A stretch of DNA of 64,000 nt from Streptomyces liliiviolaceus (GCF_018070025.1 NZ_JAGPYQ010000001.1:6572001-6636000), one strand, 5' to 3'; shown: positions 33,740 through 44,824, counted from the stretch's first letter. A program made the numbers and translations. The notes: generated by a model from the sequence alone, not told the origin.

Positions 33740-35137
33740 CTAGCGGTTCGCCACCGCCTGTTTCACCAGCGTCTTGCCGAAGTCCCACATCAGCCCACCC
33801 CCACTGTGCGCGTCATCCATCACGGCGGTGAACGCGTCCACGAACCGGTCGACGTCCCGCTCACCGATCACCAGCGGCGGAATCAGCTTGATCACCTCCA
33901 GGTGGTCGCCGGAGACCTGCGTCAGGATCCGATGCCGCTGGAGCAGCGGCACGACCACCATCTGCGCGAACAACCCCTTGCGCGCGGCCTGCAGCATCGC
34001 CCACCGGCTGCGCAGCTTCAGCGAGGTGGGCCGGCCGAACTCGATGCCGATCATCAGCCCGCGCCCGCGTACGTCGCTCAGCAGCTCGTACCGGTCCACG
34101 AGCGCCGTGAGCCGGGACTTCAGCCGCTCCCCCGTGGCGCGGGCGTTCGCCACGATCTGCTCGTTCTCCATGACGGACAGCACGGCGAGACCGGCCGCCA
34201 TGGCCTGCGCGTTGGACCCGAAGCTCGCGGAGTGCACGAGGACCCGGTCCATGGACGAGTAGACCTTCTTGAAGATCCAGTCCTTGCCGAGCGTGGCGCT
34301 CACGGGCACGTAACCGCCCGACAGCGCCTTCGCCACACAGACCAGGTCCGGTTCGACGCCGTCCTCGTGCTGGTAGGCGTAGAAGTCCCCGGTCCGGCCG
34401 AGCCCGGTCTGCACCTCGTCCGCGATGAGCAGCGCCTTGTGCTTGTGCAGCAGCTCCTGGGCGTCGCGCAGATAGCCGGGCGGCGACTCGTGCACGCCCT
34501 TGCCCTGGATCGGTTCGACGATCAGCGCGGCGACGTCGCCCTTCTTGAGCTCCGCCGCCAGGGCGTCGAGGTCGCCGAGCGGGACCGCCGTGTCGGGCAG
34601 CAGCGGGGCGAAGCCGTCCCGGAAGCCGTCCTCGCCGTTGACGGACAGGGAGCCGGTGGTCAGGCCGTGGAAGGCGTGCGCGCAGTACAGGACGCGCGGT
34701 CGGCCGGTGGCGTACCGGGCGAACTTCAGCGCGGTCTCGACGGCCTCCGTTCCGCTGTTGCCGAAGAACACCCGGTCCAGGTGCGGGCTGTGCGTCAGCA
34801 GCTGCTCCGCCAGCAGTCCGGGCAGGGGCTGGCAGTCGAAGCGGGTGAGGTCGGCGAGCTGGGCGTCGAGGACGTCGTGCAGTGCCTTGCGGACGACGGG
34901 GTGGTGGCGGCCGAGGCCCATCACCCCGAACCCGGCGAGCATGTCCAGGTAGTCGTTGTCGTCCGCGTCCCAGAAGTGGGCGCCCTCGGCCCGCTCGTAG
35001 ACCTTGTCGAAGCCGATGGTGCGCAGCATGCGCGGCAGCTGGTGGTTCAGGTACTTGCCGTGCAGCTCGTAGCGCTCGCCTCCACGCCCGGCGAGGAGGC
35101 TGCCGAGGTCGAACTCCTGGGACTTGCTGGTGGTCAT
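33740..35137 (-). CDS. hpnO: Hopanoid aminotransferase (HpnO-type)
   Basis: This 465-residue PLP-dependent class III aminotransferase contains [20 protein letters not shown], the pyrophosphate stretch [20 protein letters not shown] and the Lys-containing [19 protein letters not shown]. In hopanoid operons it converts the ribosylhopane-derived aldehyde to aminobacteriohopanetriol. It is the last gene, overlapping dxs (ATGA), which supports that role. The operon ends with a 19-bp hairpin 55 bases beyond its stop. Confidence 0.88.
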   Translation of the reverse strand: MTTSKSQEFDLGSLLAGRGGERYELHGKYLNHQLPRMLRTIGFDKVYERAEGAHFWDADDNDYLDMLAGFGVMGLGRHHPVVRKALHDVLDAQLADLTRFDCQPLPGLLAEQLLTHSPHLDRVFFGNSGTEAVETALKFARYATGRPRVLYCAHAFHGLTTGSLSVNGEDGFRDGFAPLLPDTAVPLGDLDALAAELKKGDVAALIVEPIQGKGVHESPPGYLRDAQELLHKHKALLIADEVQTGLGRTGDFYAYQHEDGVEPDLVCVAKALSGGYVPVSATLGKDWIFKKVYSSMDRVLVHSASFGSNAQAMAAGLAVLSVMENEQIVANARATGERLKSRLTALVDRYELLSDVRGRGLMIGIEFGRPTSLKLRSRWAMLQAARKGLFAQMVVVPLLQRHRILTQVSGDHLEVIKLIPPLVIGERDVDRFVDAFTAVMDDAHSGGGLMWDFGKTLVKQAVANR

Positions 35138-37107
35138 TCCGGCTTCTCCTTGGACACACGCGTCTTCACGGCCGGCCCACCGCCGGCACCCTGCTTCCCG
35201 GCCCCCCGCTTCTTGGCCGCCCCGGGCACCCCGTCGGCCTCCCGGAGCGCCAGGCTCGCGCTGATGCGGCCCGCGATCTCGACGGGGGTCAGCCCGATGT
35301 CGGCCAGTACTTCTCCCCGTTTGGCGTGCGCGAGGAACTGTTCGGGGATGCCGAACCGCCGTACCGGCACGTCGACCTCTGCGTCACCGAGGGCGAGAGC
35401 GACCGCCGCGCCCACCCCGGCGGCCCTGCTGTTGTCCTCGACGACCGCGACGAGCCGGTGCCCGGCGGCGAGACCGGGCAGCGCGGGGTCGACGGGCTTG
35501 ACCCAGCGCGGGTCCACCACCGTGCAGCCGATGCCCCGGGCCTCCAGCAGCTCGGCCGCGTGCAGGCACACCGGTGCCATCACGCCGACGGCGACGAGCA
35601 GCACGTCGGACCGCTCGCCCCGGTGCAGCACGTCCACTCCCCCGACCCGGTCGACCGCCGGGACCTCGGGCCCCACCGACTCCTTGGGGAAGCGGATCAG
35701 CGTGGGCGCGTCGTCGACGGCGACGGCCTCGCGCAGCTGGGCCCGGAGCTGGTCGGCGTCGCGCGGCGCGGCGATCCTGAGTCCGGGCACGACCTGGAGG
35801 ATCGACATGTCCCACATGCCGTTGTGGGAGGCACCGTCGACCCCGGTGACCCCGGCGCGGTCCAGCACGAACGTCACGCCGCAGCGGTGCAGCGCGACAT
35901 CCATGAGGAGCTGGTCGAAGGCCCGGTTGAGGAAGGTCGCGTACACGGCGACGACCGGATGCAGTCCGCCGGTCGCGAGGCCGGCCGCGGAGACCGCGGC
36001 GTGCTGCTCGGCGATGCCGACGTCCCACACCCGGTCGGGGAACCTCTCGGCGAACTTCGCGAGGCCCACGGGGTGCAGCATGGCCGCCGTGATCGCCACG
36101 ACGTCCTCGCGTTCCTCGCCGATGCGCACGATCTCGTCGCCGAACACCGAGGTCCAGGACGGGCCGTTGGAGGGGGCGAGCGGCTCGCAGGTGAGCGGGT
36201 CCATCACGCCGACCGTGTGGAAACGGTCCTCCTCGTGCGCGAGCGCGGGCTCGTACCCGCGTCCCTTCTCGGTCAGACAGTGGATGAGTACGGGCCCGTG
36301 GAAGCGTTTCGCACGCCGCAGCGCCGACTCGACCGCGCCCGTGTCGTGTCCGTCGATCGGCCCGACGTACTTCAGCCCGAGGTCCTCGAACATGCCCTGC
36401 GGGGCGAACGCGTCCTTGAAGCCCTTCTTCGCGCCGTGCAGCGACTCGTAGAGCGTGCCGCCGACGACGGGGGTGCGCAGCAGGACGTCCTTGCCCCAGG
36501 CCAGGACCTTCTCGTAGCTGTCGGTGGTGCGCAGGGTCGCCAGGTGGTTGGCGAGTCCGCCGATGGTCGGCGAGTACGAGCGTTCGTTGTCGTTGACGAC
36601 GATGATCAGTGGGCGGTCCTTGGCGGCGGCGATGTTGTTCAGCGCCTCCCAGGCCATGCCGCCGGTGAGCGCGCCGTCGCCGATGACCGCGACGACGTGC
36701 CCCTTCTCCCCCTGCACCTGGCGGGCCTTGGCGAGGCCGTCGGCCCAGCCGAGCGCGGTGGACGCGTGGCTGTTCTCGATGATGTCGTGCTCGGACTCCT
36801 CGCGGGAGGGGTAGCCGGAGAGGCCGCCCTTGCCGCGCAGCTTGGAGAAGTCCTGACGCCCGGTCAGCAGCTTGTGCACATAGCTCTGGTGGCCGGTGTC
36901 CCACAGGATGCGGTCGGTCGGCGACTCGAAGACCCGGTGGAGCGCGATGGACAGTTCCACCACCCCCAGGTTGGGTCCCAGGTGCCCGCCGGTCCTGGCG
37001 ACCGCGTGCACCAGGAACTCCCGGATTTCCTCGGCCACTTGGCCTATCTCGGTCTCGGACAGCGCCTTCAGGTCGCGTGGTCCCCGGATGGTCTCCAGAA
37101 TCGTCAC
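35134..37107 (-). CDS. dxs: 1-deoxy-D-xylulose-5-phosphate synthase
   Basis: This 657-residue thiamine-diphosphate enzyme condenses pyruvate and glyceraldehyde 3-phosphate to start the MEP pathway. [60 protein letters not shown] (catalytic Glu) and [15 protein letters not shown] are all present. The GTG at 37107 opens [20 protein letters not shown], the normal N-terminus. A Lys/Ala/Gly-rich tail of about 30 residues is added. It lies 29 bases after ispG and is probably dedicated to hopanoid supply. Confidence 0.94.
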   Translation of the reverse strand: MTILETIRGPRDLKALSETEIGQVAEEIREFLVHAVARTGGHLGPNLGVVELSIALHRVFESPTDRILWDTGHQSYVHKLLTGRQDFSKLRGKGGLSGYPSREESEHDIIENSHASTALGWADGLAKARQVQGEKGHVVAVIGDGALTGGMAWEALNNIAAAKDRPLIIVVNDNERSYSPTIGGLANHLATLRTTDSYEKVLAWGKDVLLRTPVVGGTLYESLHGAKKGFKDAFAPQGMFEDLGLKYVGPIDGHDTGAVESALRRAKRFHGPVLIHCLTEKGRGYEPALAHEEDRFHTVGVMDPLTCEPLAPSNGPSWTSVFGDEIVRIGEEREDVVAITAAMLHPVGLAKFAERFPDRVWDVGIAEQHAAVSAAGLATGGLHPVVAVYATFLNRAFDQLLMDVALHRCGVTFVLDRAGVTGVDGASHNGMWDMSILQVVPGLRIAAPRDADQLRAQLREAVAVDDAPTLIRFPKESVGPEVPAVDRVGGVDVLHRGERSDVLLVAVGVMAPVCLHAAELLEARGIGCTVVDPRWVKPVDPALPGLAAGHRLVAVVEDNSRAAGVGAAVALALGDAEVDVPVRRFGIPEQFLAHAKRGEVLADIGLTPVEIAGRISASLALREADGVPGAAKKRGAGKQGAGGGPAVKTRVSKEKPE

Positions 37108-37136
37108 GCTCGGCCCCCTCTCGGTCCGTGCTGCAG

Positions 37137-38318
37137 CTAACTCGCGGTGGCGGCGGGTTGCCCCGGCACCGTGACCTCCGGCTCGCCCGATGCGACGCCG
37201 TCCGCCTCCATCTGCTCGGCGATCTTCATCGCCTCGTCGATGAGGGTCTCCACGATCTTCGACTCGGGGACGGTCCTGATGACCTCGCCCCTGACGAAGA
37301 TCTGTCCCTTGCCGTTGCCGGAGGCGACCCCCAGGTCCGCCTCGCGTGCCTCTCCAGGCCCGTTGACGACGCAGCCCATGACCGCGACGCGCAGGGGCAC
37401 TTCCATGCCCTCCAGGCCGGCCGTGACCTCGTCGGCGAGCTTGTAGACGTCGACCTGGGCCCGCCCGCAGGACGGGCAGGACACGATCTCCAGGCGGCGC
37501 TCCCGAAGCCCCAGCGACTCCAGGATCTGGATGCCGACCTTGCACTCCTCGGCGGGCGGGGCGCTCAGGGACACCCGGATGGTGTCGCCGATGCCCTCGG
37601 CGAGCAGCGCCCCGAAGGCGACCGCGGACTTGATGGTGCCCTGGAAGGCGGGGCCCGCCTCGGTCACGCCGAGGTGCAGCGGATAGTCGCACTGCGCCGC
37701 CAGCTGCCGGTAGGCGTTGACCATCACGACCGGGTCGTTGTGCTTGACCGAGATCTTGATGTCCCGCAGGCCGTGCTCCTCGAAGAGGGACGCCTCCCAC
37801 AGCGCCGACTCGACCAGTGCCTCGGGCGTGGCCTTCCCGTACTTCTGGAGGAGGCGCCGGTCCAGCGAGCCGGCGTTGACCCCGATCCGGATCGGCGTGC
37901 CGTGGTCGACGGCGGCCCGCGCGATCTCCTTCACCTTGTCGTCGAACTGCTTGATGTTGCCGGGGTTGACCCGGACCGCCGCGCAGCCCGCCTCGATCGC
38001 GGCGAACACGTACTTCGGCTGGAAGTGGATGTCCGCGATCACCGGGATCTGCGACTTGCGCGCGATGGTGGCCAGCGCGTCCGCGTCGTCCTGCGTGGGG
38101 CAGGCGACGCGGACGATCTGGCAGCCGGACGCGGTGAGTTCGGCGATCTGCTGCAGGGTGGCGCCGATGTCCGACGTACGCGTGGTCGTCATCGACTGCA
38201 CCGAGACGGGCGCGCCGCCCCCGACCGCCACCGGTCCGACCTGGATCCGCCGTGAGACACGGCGTTCCGCGATCGGCCGGACCGGCACCTCGGGGAGGCC
38301 CAAGGAGATGGCGGTCAT
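37137..38318 (-). CDS. ispG: 4-hydroxy-3-methylbut-2-enyl-diphosphate synthase
   Basis: This protein has 393 residues from the ATG at 38318; a GTG at 38321 adds one. The iron-sulfur cysteines are in [15 protein letters not shown] and [37 protein letters not shown] and IGVNAGSL are typical IspG. The protein performs the reductive ring opening of MEcPP in the MEP pathway. It lies within the hop operon next to dxs. A short extra C-terminal tail follows [12 protein letters not shown]. Confidence 0.95.
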   Translation of the reverse strand: MTAISLGLPEVPVRPIAERRVSRRIQVGPVAVGGGAPVSVQSMTTTRTSDIGATLQQIAELTASGCQIVRVACPTQDDADALATIARKSQIPVIADIHFQPKYVFAAIEAGCAAVRVNPGNIKQFDDKVKEIARAAVDHGTPIRIGVNAGSLDRRLLQKYGKATPEALVESALWEASLFEEHGLRDIKISVKHNDPVVMVNAYRQLAAQCDYPLHLGVTEAGPAFQGTIKSAVAFGALLAEGIGDTIRVSLSAPPAEECKVGIQILESLGLRERRLEIVSCPSCGRAQVDVYKLADEVTAGLEGMEVPLRVAVMGCVVNGPGEAREADLGVASGNGKGQIFVRGEVIRTVPESKIVETLIDEAMKIAEQMEADGVASGEPEVTVPGQPAATAS

Positions 38319-38322
38319 CACG

Positions 38323-39345
38323 TCACCCGCGGTTTCCCGAGACGGTCTCGCGGGCGGCCCGCAGCGACTCCTTGAGCGAGCCCATGGTGGCCATGACCGC
38401 CGTCGGCTCGTAACCGCAGTGCGCCATGCAGTTGGCGCACCGCGGGTCCTTGCCGCGGCCGTACGCGTCCCAGTCGGTCTTCTCGATGAGGTCCTTGTAC
38501 GTCGTGACGTACCCGTCGCTCATCAGATAGCAGGGCTTCTGCCAGCCGAACAGCGAGTAGTTGGGGATCGCCCACGCCGTGCAGGGGAAGTCGACCTTGC
38601 CCTCCAGGAAGTCCAGGAAGAGCGGGGAGTGGTTGAGCCGCCAGCGCAGCCGGTTGCCGCCGGCGAATGCTTTCTTGAACAGCTCCCGGGTCTGCTCCAC
38701 GCCCAGGAAGTGCTCCTGGTCGGGCGCCTTCTCGTAGGCGTAGGCGGGCGAGATCATCATCTCGTCCACCTTCAGGTCGTCATTGAGGTAGTTCAGTACC
38801 TCGATGATCGTCTGCGGGGTGTCGGTGTTGAAGAACGTCGAGTTGGTGGTCACCCGGAAGCCGCGCCGCTTGGCCTCCTTGATGGCCGCGACCGCCTCGT
38901 CGAACACGCCCTCCTTGGCGACGGACTCGTCGTGCCGCTCGCGCAGACCGTCGATGTGCACGGCGAACGCGAAGTACGGCGAGGGCGTGAACTTGTCCAT
39001 CTTCTTGCGCAGCAGCATGGCATTGGTGCACAGGAAGATGTACTTCTTCCTCGCCACCAACTGCCGCACGATCTCGTCGATATGAGGGTGCATCAGGGGT
39101 TCGCCGCCGGCGATGGAGACCATCGGCGCACCCGATTCGAGCACCGCCCCCACGGCCTGCGCCACCGGCATGCGCTGCTTGAGCACGCCGGCCGGATGCT
39201 GGATCTTGCCGCAGCCCTCGCACGCGAGATTGCAGGCGTACAGCGGTTCCAGTTCGACGATCAGCGGAAACTTATCCCGCTTGCGGAGTTTCTGTTCCAT
39301 GAGATACGTCGCGACCTTGATGGTCTGGCGAAGCGGCATGGCCAT
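38323..39345 (-). CDS. hpnH: Adenosyl-hopene transferase, radical SAM (HpnH)
   Basis: The protein has 340 residues. GGAGG lies 8 bases before the ATG at 39345. The radical SAM motif is C38-x3-C42-x2-C45 ([10 protein letters not shown]), followed by [14 protein letters not shown] and a C-terminal Cys cluster ([12 protein letters not shown]). HpnH adds the 5'-deoxyadenosyl group to diploptene, the first step of C35 hopanoid side-chain assembly. It is followed by ispG and preceded by hpnG with 5 bases between them. Confidence 0.95.
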   Translation of the reverse strand: MAMPLRQTIKVATYLMEQKLRKRDKFPLIVELEPLYACNLACEGCGKIQHPAGVLKQRMPVAQAVGAVLESGAPMVSIAGGEPLMHPHIDEIVRQLVARKKYIFLCTNAMLLRKKMDKFTPSPYFAFAVHIDGLRERHDESVAKEGVFDEAVAAIKEAKRRGFRVTTNSTFFNTDTPQTIIEVLNYLNDDLKVDEMMISPAYAYEKAPDQEHFLGVEQTRELFKKAFAGGNRLRWRLNHSPLFLDFLEGKVDFPCTAWAIPNYSLFGWQKPCYLMSDGYVTTYKDLIEKTDWDAYGRGKDPRCANCMAHCGYEPTAVMATMGSLKESLRAARETVSGNRG

Positions 39346-39350
39346 CTGGC

Positions 39351-39995
39351 TCACCTCCTGGGGAGCAGCAAGGAACGGTGCCATTCATAGAAAACAGGAA
39401 GAACGGCACGAAGAACACGGAAGGCTGATATTCCACCGCGTACCGTGCCGATCCGGACGAGTTCATGTTCCGGGGCGTCCACGACCACCCGTACGGCGGC
39501 AACCGGGCGCCCGCCCGCGTGGACCGCACTGCGGAGCGTCGCCGCCGACTCCATGTCGACCCCGATCGCCCCGGTCGCGTACAGCTCCGCCCGTTCGGGA
39601 CCGCGGACCACGTGATCGGAACCGGCGAGCGGTCCCGTGTGGACGGCGCGCCCGGGCACGGCACGCCGCAGTTCCCCGACGAGCAGCCCGGTGCCCACGC
39701 ACGGCGTGCTGCCGTGCGCGTCCCGGGTCTCCTCGGCGACGACCAGGTCTCCCGGATGCATACCGGGCGCGAGCCCGGCGCAGAAGCCCGTGGCCAGGAC
39801 GGCCGCCCCGCGCATCTCGGGACCGGCCAGCACCTTGCCGACCGCCCGCTCGGCGGCGGCCGGACCCATGCCCGTACGCAGCACGGTGACCGGTCCGTCG
39901 GCGCCGCCCCGGTCGCCGCCCGTGCGCAGGGCGAACCGCTCGATGCCCAGCGCGCAGGCGATCAGCAGCGGGGCGGTGTCCGGTGTCGCGCTCAT
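39351..39995 (-). CDS. hpnG: Hopanoid-associated phosphorylase/nucleosidase (HpnG)
   Basis: This 214-residue protein of the nucleoside phosphorylase fold includes LLIACALGIERFALRTGG, VLRTGMGPAAAERAVGK, ATGFCAGLAPGMHPGDLVVA and GAIGVDMESAATLRS (substrate-binding Glu). It removes adenine from adenosylhopane to give (phospho)ribosylhopane. The start ATG overlaps the cyclase stop (TGATG). In other operons the same gene order is found. Confidence 0.92.
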   Translation of the reverse strand: MSATPDTAPLLIACALGIERFALRTGGDRGGADGPVTVLRTGMGPAAAERAVGKVLAGPEMRGAAVLATGFCAGLAPGMHPGDLVVAEETRDAHGSTPCVGTGLLVGELRRAVPGRAVHTGPLAGSDHVVRGPERAELYATGAIGVDMESAATLRSAVHAGGRPVAAVRVVVDAPEHELVRIGTVRGGISAFRVLRAVLPVFYEWHRSLLLPRR

Positions 39996-42025
39996 CAGCT
40001 GGCCCTGCCGAAAGCGCTCTGGGAGCCGCTGTGCAGGTCGGCGAACGGTTCGCCGTTGACGTACCGGCCCAGTGCGGTGAGTGGGAACACCTGCCGGTAG
40101 AGGTGGTAGTTGATGGAGAAGTCCCACGGGAACCCGGTGCCGGTGAAGTACGGCTCGTCCCAGGAGCCGTCCGCCAGCTGGGTCTGCGCGAGCCAGGCGA
40201 TCCCGCGCTCGACGGCCTTGGACTCCCGCTCCCCGGCCGCGAGCAGCGCCAGCAGCGCCCACGCGGTCTGGGAGGCGGTCGACTCGCCCCGCCCGCTCCA
40301 CTCGGCGACGTCGTGGTAGGAACGCAGGTCCTCGCCCCAGCCCCCGTCGTCGTTCTGCACGGTCTCCAGCCAGGCCACCGCCCGCCGGATCGCGGGATGC
40401 GAGCCGGGCAGTCCGGCGGCGACCAGCGCGGGCACCACCGACCCCGTGCCGTATACGTAGTTGACGCCCCAGCGGCCGAACCAGGAGCCGTTCGCCTCCT
40501 GTTCGGCGAGCAGCCACTCGACGCCCCGGCGGGTGCGCGGATCGTGGGCCAGGCCCTCCACCGCGAGCATCTCCACGACGTGCGCGGTGACGTCGGCGGA
40601 CGGCGGGTCGATGACCTCGCCGAAGTCGCAGAACGGCAGCCGGTTGGGGAAGGGGCTGGTGTTGTCGACGTCGAAGGCGCCCCACGCGCCGTTCTTCGAC
40701 TGCATGCCGAGGTTCCAGCGCACGCCCCGCCCGATGGCCTTCTCCACCCGCTCCGGGTCGTGGTGCCTGACCCGGCGCAGCGCGAGGACCACTTCGGCGG
40801 TGTCGTCGATGTCGGGGTAGTTGTCGTTGTGGAACTCGAACGCCCAGCCGCCGGGCGGCAGTTGTGGCCGTTTGACCGCCCAGTCGCCGGGGCGGACGAT
40901 CTCCTCCCCGAGCATCCAGTCCGCCGCCCGCACCATCTGCGGGTGGTCGGCGGGCACGCCCGCGTCGGCGAGCGCGATGGTCGCCAGGCAGGTGTCCCAC
41001 ACCGGTGACTGACAGGCCTCGATCATCCGGGCCCCGTCCTCGCGCCACACGGCGAAGCGGTCCAGGGAGGCGAGTCCCTCCCGCATCACGGGGTGTTGGA
41101 GGTCGTAGCCGAGCAGGTAGAGCGCGATGACCGAGTAGACGGCGGGCGGCTGGATGCCGCCCCAGCACCCGTCGTTCTCCTGGCGCTCGATGATCCAGCG
41201 GGCGGCGGTGTTCATCGCGGCCCGGCGCAGTCTGCGCGGCGCGACCTTGCGGTAGGCGTGCAGGGCCCGGTCGAGCCGCTGGAACGCGCCGTCCCAACTC
41301 GCCACCGGGGCGAAGGGTTTGACCGGATTGGGGTTGCCGGGGTCGGTGTGCAGTTCGTCCAGCGCGAAGGGCGCCGGACGGACCGGGCGCTTCGCGGAGA
41401 CGACGGTGAGCGGCACGATGGTCTGCCGGGCCCAGCAGCCGAAGTCGTAGATGTTGAGCGGCATCCACTTCGGGAACCAGATGAGTTCCGGGGGAAGTTC
41501 GGGGAGGTCGTCCCACTTCCACCAGCCGAACAGGGCGAGCCAGATCCGGGTGAAGACCCGGGCCGACGCGATACCGCCCCGCTCCCGGATCCAGGCGGAC
41601 GCCCGCGCCATGTGCGGATCGTCCGGCAGGTCACCGGCCAGCCGCAGCGCCACGTACGCCTCGATGGTGGTGGACAGTTCGCCCGGTCCGCCGTAGAAGG
41701 AGGCCCAGGTGCCGTCCTCGCGCTGCTCGCCGCGGATGAACAGCCCGGCGGCCCGGGTGGTCTTCTCGTCGTCGATGCCCAGGAACTGACGGAGCAGCAG
41801 GTCTTCGGCGTCCATGGTGACGTTGGTCTCCAGGTCGCCCTTCCACCAGCCCTCGGCGTCCTGCGTGGTGAGCAGGAAGTCGGTGGCACGCTGTATCGCG
41901 TGCGTGGCGGTCTCTCGGATATCGGCTGTCCCGGCCGCCGCGGGAGTCGATTCTGTCCGGATGTCGCTGGCCGAGGCTGCCCGGGGCGGGAGGGCTCCGG
42001 TGCTTCCGTCGGTCGTCGCTGTCAT
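39995..42025 (-). CDS. shc: Squalene-hopene cyclase
   Basis: This 676-residue type II terpene cyclase carries the proton-donating DIDD motif at 405-408 (YPDIDDTAEVV) and multiple QW repeats (e.g. QDAEGWWKG, QENDGCWGG, QSKNGAWGAF, QEANGSWFG, QNDDGGWGE, QLADGSWDE). It folds squalene into hopene/hopanol at the membrane. The ATG at 42025 (MTATTDGSTG) is preferred; the N-terminal 35 residues are Ala/Thr-rich. It is followed by hpnG with a 1-base overlap and preceded by a 110-base gap after the prenyl synthase. Confidence 0.96.
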   Translation of the reverse strand: MTATTDGSTGALPPRAASASDIRTESTPAAAGTADIRETATHAIQRATDFLLTTQDAEGWWKGDLETNVTMDAEDLLLRQFLGIDDEKTTRAAGLFIRGEQREDGTWASFYGGPGELSTTIEAYVALRLAGDLPDDPHMARASAWIRERGGIASARVFTRIWLALFGWWKWDDLPELPPELIWFPKWMPLNIYDFGCWARQTIVPLTVVSAKRPVRPAPFALDELHTDPGNPNPVKPFAPVASWDGAFQRLDRALHAYRKVAPRRLRRAAMNTAARWIIERQENDGCWGGIQPPAVYSVIALYLLGYDLQHPVMREGLASLDRFAVWREDGARMIEACQSPVWDTCLATIALADAGVPADHPQMVRAADWMLGEEIVRPGDWAVKRPQLPPGGWAFEFHNDNYPDIDDTAEVVLALRRVRHHDPERVEKAIGRGVRWNLGMQSKNGAWGAFDVDNTSPFPNRLPFCDFGEVIDPPSADVTAHVVEMLAVEGLAHDPRTRRGVEWLLAEQEANGSWFGRWGVNYVYGTGSVVPALVAAGLPGSHPAIRRAVAWLETVQNDDGGWGEDLRSYHDVAEWSGRGESTASQTAWALLALLAAGERESKAVERGIAWLAQTQLADGSWDEPYFTGTGFPWDFSINYHLYRQVFPLTALGRYVNGEPFADLHSGSQSAFGRAS

Positions 42026-42135
42026 GGCTTCCCCTTCGTGCAGTGGCATGTCTCTGCTGGGTCCGCCGTCGGCCGGTGCTCGTTCTTCCGCAGCACCGGC
42101 CGGCGACTACGCGAGGGCTATTCGACCGATAGTGA

Positions 42136-43266
42136 TCATCTCTTTCGTACGACGACGAAGTCGGCGAGCTCCACGAACTGAGCCCGCACCCGGTCCGGCA
42201 TGTCGATCGTGTCGAGGGCCTCGACGGCGACGGTGTGCTGGCGGCGCGCCTCCTGGGCGGTCCACTCGCGGCCGCCCGCCTCCTCGATGAGCGCGGCGCG
42301 CACGGCGAACTCCTCCTCGGAGAAGTTCTCGAAGTCGCTGCTCTTGGCGTCCGCGGCGAGCAGTTCGCCGAGGCGCTCGGAGGCCGGGCCGCCGGCCGCG
42401 AGCGCGGCCACGACGGGCAGGGACTTCTTGCGCTGGCGCAGGTCGCTCCAGGTCTGCTTGCCGGTGGACACCGGGTCGCCCCAGATGCCGAGGAGGTCGT
42501 CGACGGCCTGGAAGGCGAGGCCGAGGTGGTAGCCGTACTTCTCCAGCGTGTCCGCCGTGCGCTCGTCGGCGCCGCCGAGGACCGCGCCGATGGAGCAGGC
42601 GCAGGCGAGCAGGGCGCCGGTCTTGTTGCCCTCCATCTCCAGGCACTCCTCGACGCTGACGCGGTCGCGGTGCTCGTAGGAGATGTCCTGGGCCTGGCCG
42701 TCGATCAGCGCGCGGGTGGCGGTGGTCAGCCGGCGGGTGGCGCGGCCCGCCTCGACCGTGCCGAGTTCCAGGAGCAGTTCGTTGGCCAGCGCGAACAGGG
42801 CGTCGCCGACGAGGATCGCCTGGGCGGGGCCGTGCACCTTCCAGACGGTGTCGCGGTGGCGGCGCTGCTCGTCGCCGTCCATCAGGTCGTCGTGCAGGAG
42901 GGAGAAGTTGTGCACCAGCTCGACGGCGACCGCGCCCGGCACACCCACCTCGGGGGCGGCGCCGGCCGCCTCGGCGGACAGCACGGCCAGAGCGGGACGT
43001 ACGGCCTTGCCGCCGTCGCCCTCGGCGGGGTTGCCCTCGGCGTCGATCCAGCCGAAGTGGTAGGCGGCGACGGTGTCCATGGGGGGTGCGAGGCGGTCGA
43101 TGGCCGCCCGCAGTACAGGTGAGGCCAGGGTCCGGCCGCGCTCCAGGAGCGCGGTCACGTCCACCGCGTCGGCAGCCTTCGATGCCGGGGGCACAGTGGG
43201 CACAGTCTCTCCTCTATTTGCGATACGGGGGGTGCGGGAGCCAGCCGCGCTCTGCTGGAGCGTCAC
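42136..43266 (-). CDS. Polyprenyl diphosphate synthase (farnesyl/geranylgeranyl type)
   Basis: This 376-residue trans-prenyltransferase has the first Asp-rich motif DDLMD at 126-130 (NFSLLHDDLMD) and the second in FQAVDDLLGIWGD, with KTGALL before it. In this context it should make farnesyl diphosphate for squalene formation. The GTG at 43266 overlaps the hpnE stop (GTGA); a later start near residue 22 is possible because the first 30 residues are not conserved-looking. Confidence 0.92.
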   Translation of the reverse strand: MTLQQSAAGSRTPRIANRGETVPTVPPASKAADAVDVTALLERGRTLASPVLRAAIDRLAPPMDTVAAYHFGWIDAEGNPAEGDGGKAVRPALAVLSAEAAGAAPEVGVPGAVAVELVHNFSLLHDDLMDGDEQRRHRDTVWKVHGPAQAILVGDALFALANELLLELGTVEAGRATRRLTTATRALIDGQAQDISYEHRDRVSVEECLEMEGNKTGALLACACSIGAVLGGADERTADTLEKYGYHLGLAFQAVDDLLGIWGDPVSTGKQTWSDLRQRKKSLPVVAALAAGGPASERLGELLAADAKSSDFENFSEEEFAVRAALIEEAGGREWTAQEARRQHTVAVEALDTIDMPDRVRAQFVELADFVVVRKR

Positions 43267-44687
43267 GCCGCCTCCTCGAAGAGCTCGAAGAGGTGGTCGC
43301 GTGGCCGGCCCAGGGCGTCGAGTGCGGCGTCGGCCGCGCTCACTCCGCTGCGGACCGCACTCTCCATGGTCGCGGGCCACCCTGTGGCGGTCCACGCGCC
43401 GGCCAGGTACAGGCCGGATGCCTTGGTGCGGGCGCCTGGCCGCAGCCGTCCGACGCCGGGGGTCGGGGCGAACGTCGCCGTGCGCTCCCGGGTCACGAAG
43501 AAGTCCCGGACCTCCGCGTCCCTGGTGTGCGGCAGCAGCCGCTCCAGTTCCGGCAGGTACTTCTCGCGCAGCGCCGCGACCGGTGCGTCGATCTCGTCCT
43601 GCGCGGCCGACTGGGAGAGCGCGAGGTACTGGCCGTCGGTGAGCCCGGACGCCTCGGTGCGGTCGAAGACCCACTGCACCGGGGAGCCGAGCGCGGCGAA
43701 GAACGGCCGGTTGAGCACCTTGCGGTCGTACACGACGTGGATGTTGAGGATCGGCGCCGTCCCGATCTCCAGCAGCCGCTCCGGGGCGTCGAGCGCGCCC
43801 TCGGGCAGCAGATCGTGGGCCTCGCGCTGGGGTACGGCGAGGACGACCGTCTCGGCGTCGAGCGTCTCGCCGGGAACCGATACGCTCCAACGCCCGTTCT
43901 CGTGTTGGGAGATGGAGGTGACTCGTGTACGGACCTCGGTACGGACTCCCGCGGAGTCGAGCGCCTTGCGGGCCAGCCGGTCGTGCAGTTCACCCAGCGG
44001 GACGCGCGCCCAGCCGATGTCGGCGGCGCCCGGGTCGGACAGCAGACCGGTCTTGAACACCATCGCGGCGAGCCCGAGCGAGGCGTCGCCGGCCACCGCG
44101 TTGAGGGTGGCGACCCCCACCAGGTCCCACAGTGCCTCGATGGCCCGGTCGGACTGACCGTGCGCGGTCAGCCAGCCGCCGAAGTTCTGCGCGTCGAGCG
44201 CGGGATCGGCGAGGTCGAGTCCCTTGAGCGCCAGAGCGGCACGGCCGACCCTGGCGCGCTCGGCGAGCGAGAGATGCGGATAGGTCGCGAGGCTGCGCGC
44301 CAGATGCAGCGGGACGGGCAGCGCCGTTCGGCCGATTCTGCCGAGCCGTCGTCCGGCCGGTGCCTCCGCGTCGAGGACGGGCACGTCCAGACGGTCCTGG
44401 AGCGGCGCGAGCGCGGCTCCTTCGACCCGGTCGAGGAACCAGCGGTACGCCGTGCAGCAGCGCAGATACACATGCTGGCCGTTGTCCACGGTGAGTCCGT
44501 CGCGCTGGAAGGAGAAGGCGAGCCCGCCGAGGCGTGGCCTGCCTTCGAGCAGCGTGACACGGACTCCCGCGTCGGCCAGCGCGAGCGCCGCGGTCGTCCC
44601 CGCGAGCCCCCCGCCGACCACTACGGCCGTCGTGGGGCGTCCCGGGGAGCCGGCATCGGGCCCCTCGTCCTGCGTGGTGTCGTTCAT
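43263..44687 (-). CDS. hpnE: Hydroxysqualene dehydroxylase (HpnE)
   Basis: This 474-residue FAD-dependent amine-oxidase-fold protein has GGGLAGTTAALALADAGVRV at about 25-44 and LYLAGAWTATGWPATMESAV near the C-terminus. It reduces hydroxysqualene, made by HpnD and HpnC, to squalene. The ATG overlaps the stop of the small DUF6380 frame (ATGA). Confidence 0.94.
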   Translation of the reverse strand: MNDTTQDEGPDAGSPGRPTTAVVVGGGLAGTTAALALADAGVRVTLLEGRPRLGGLAFSFQRDGLTVDNGQHVYLRCCTAYRWFLDRVEGAALAPLQDRLDVPVLDAEAPAGRRLGRIGRTALPVPLHLARSLATYPHLSLAERARVGRAALALKGLDLADPALDAQNFGGWLTAHGQSDRAIEALWDLVGVATLNAVAGDASLGLAAMVFKTGLLSDPGAADIGWARVPLGELHDRLARKALDSAGVRTEVRTRVTSISQHENGRWSVSVPGETLDAETVVLAVPQREAHDLLPEGALDAPERLLEIGTAPILNIHVVYDRKVLNRPFFAALGSPVQWVFDRTEASGLTDGQYLALSQSAAQDEIDAPVAALREKYLPELERLLPHTRDAEVRDFFVTRERTATFAPTPGVGRLRPGARTKASGLYLAGAWTATGWPATMESAVRSGVSAADAALDALGRPRDHLFELFEEAA

Positions 44688-44824
44688 CGTGCACCTTCCC
44701 CCGCGGCCTCGCCGTGCCGGTGGAGCGGGGCACGGGCGGCCGATGCAGTCAGGGACGCCGTCCCCGGCCGGAGGGTTGCGCGCCGTTTCCAGGTACTTGC
44801 GTCATCTTGGCCCGGAGTGTCCAT
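44684..44824 (-). CDS. Small DUF6380-type protein (46 aa) in the hopanoid operon
   Basis: An ATG overlapping the hpnD stop (TGATG) opens a 46-codon frame: MDTPGQDDASTWKRRATLRP then GTASLTASAARAPLHRHGEA. Its TGA overlaps the hpnE ATG (ATGA), so it fills the gap exactly. The RRATLRPGTASLTA pattern fits the small DUF6380 family as I recall it. The peptide is basic, has no membrane span and its function is unknown. Its conservation in position would argue for a real gene, possibly for translation coupling. Confidence 0.7.
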   Translation of the reverse strand: MDTPGQDDASTWKRRATLRPGTASLTASAARAPLHRHGEAAGEGAR

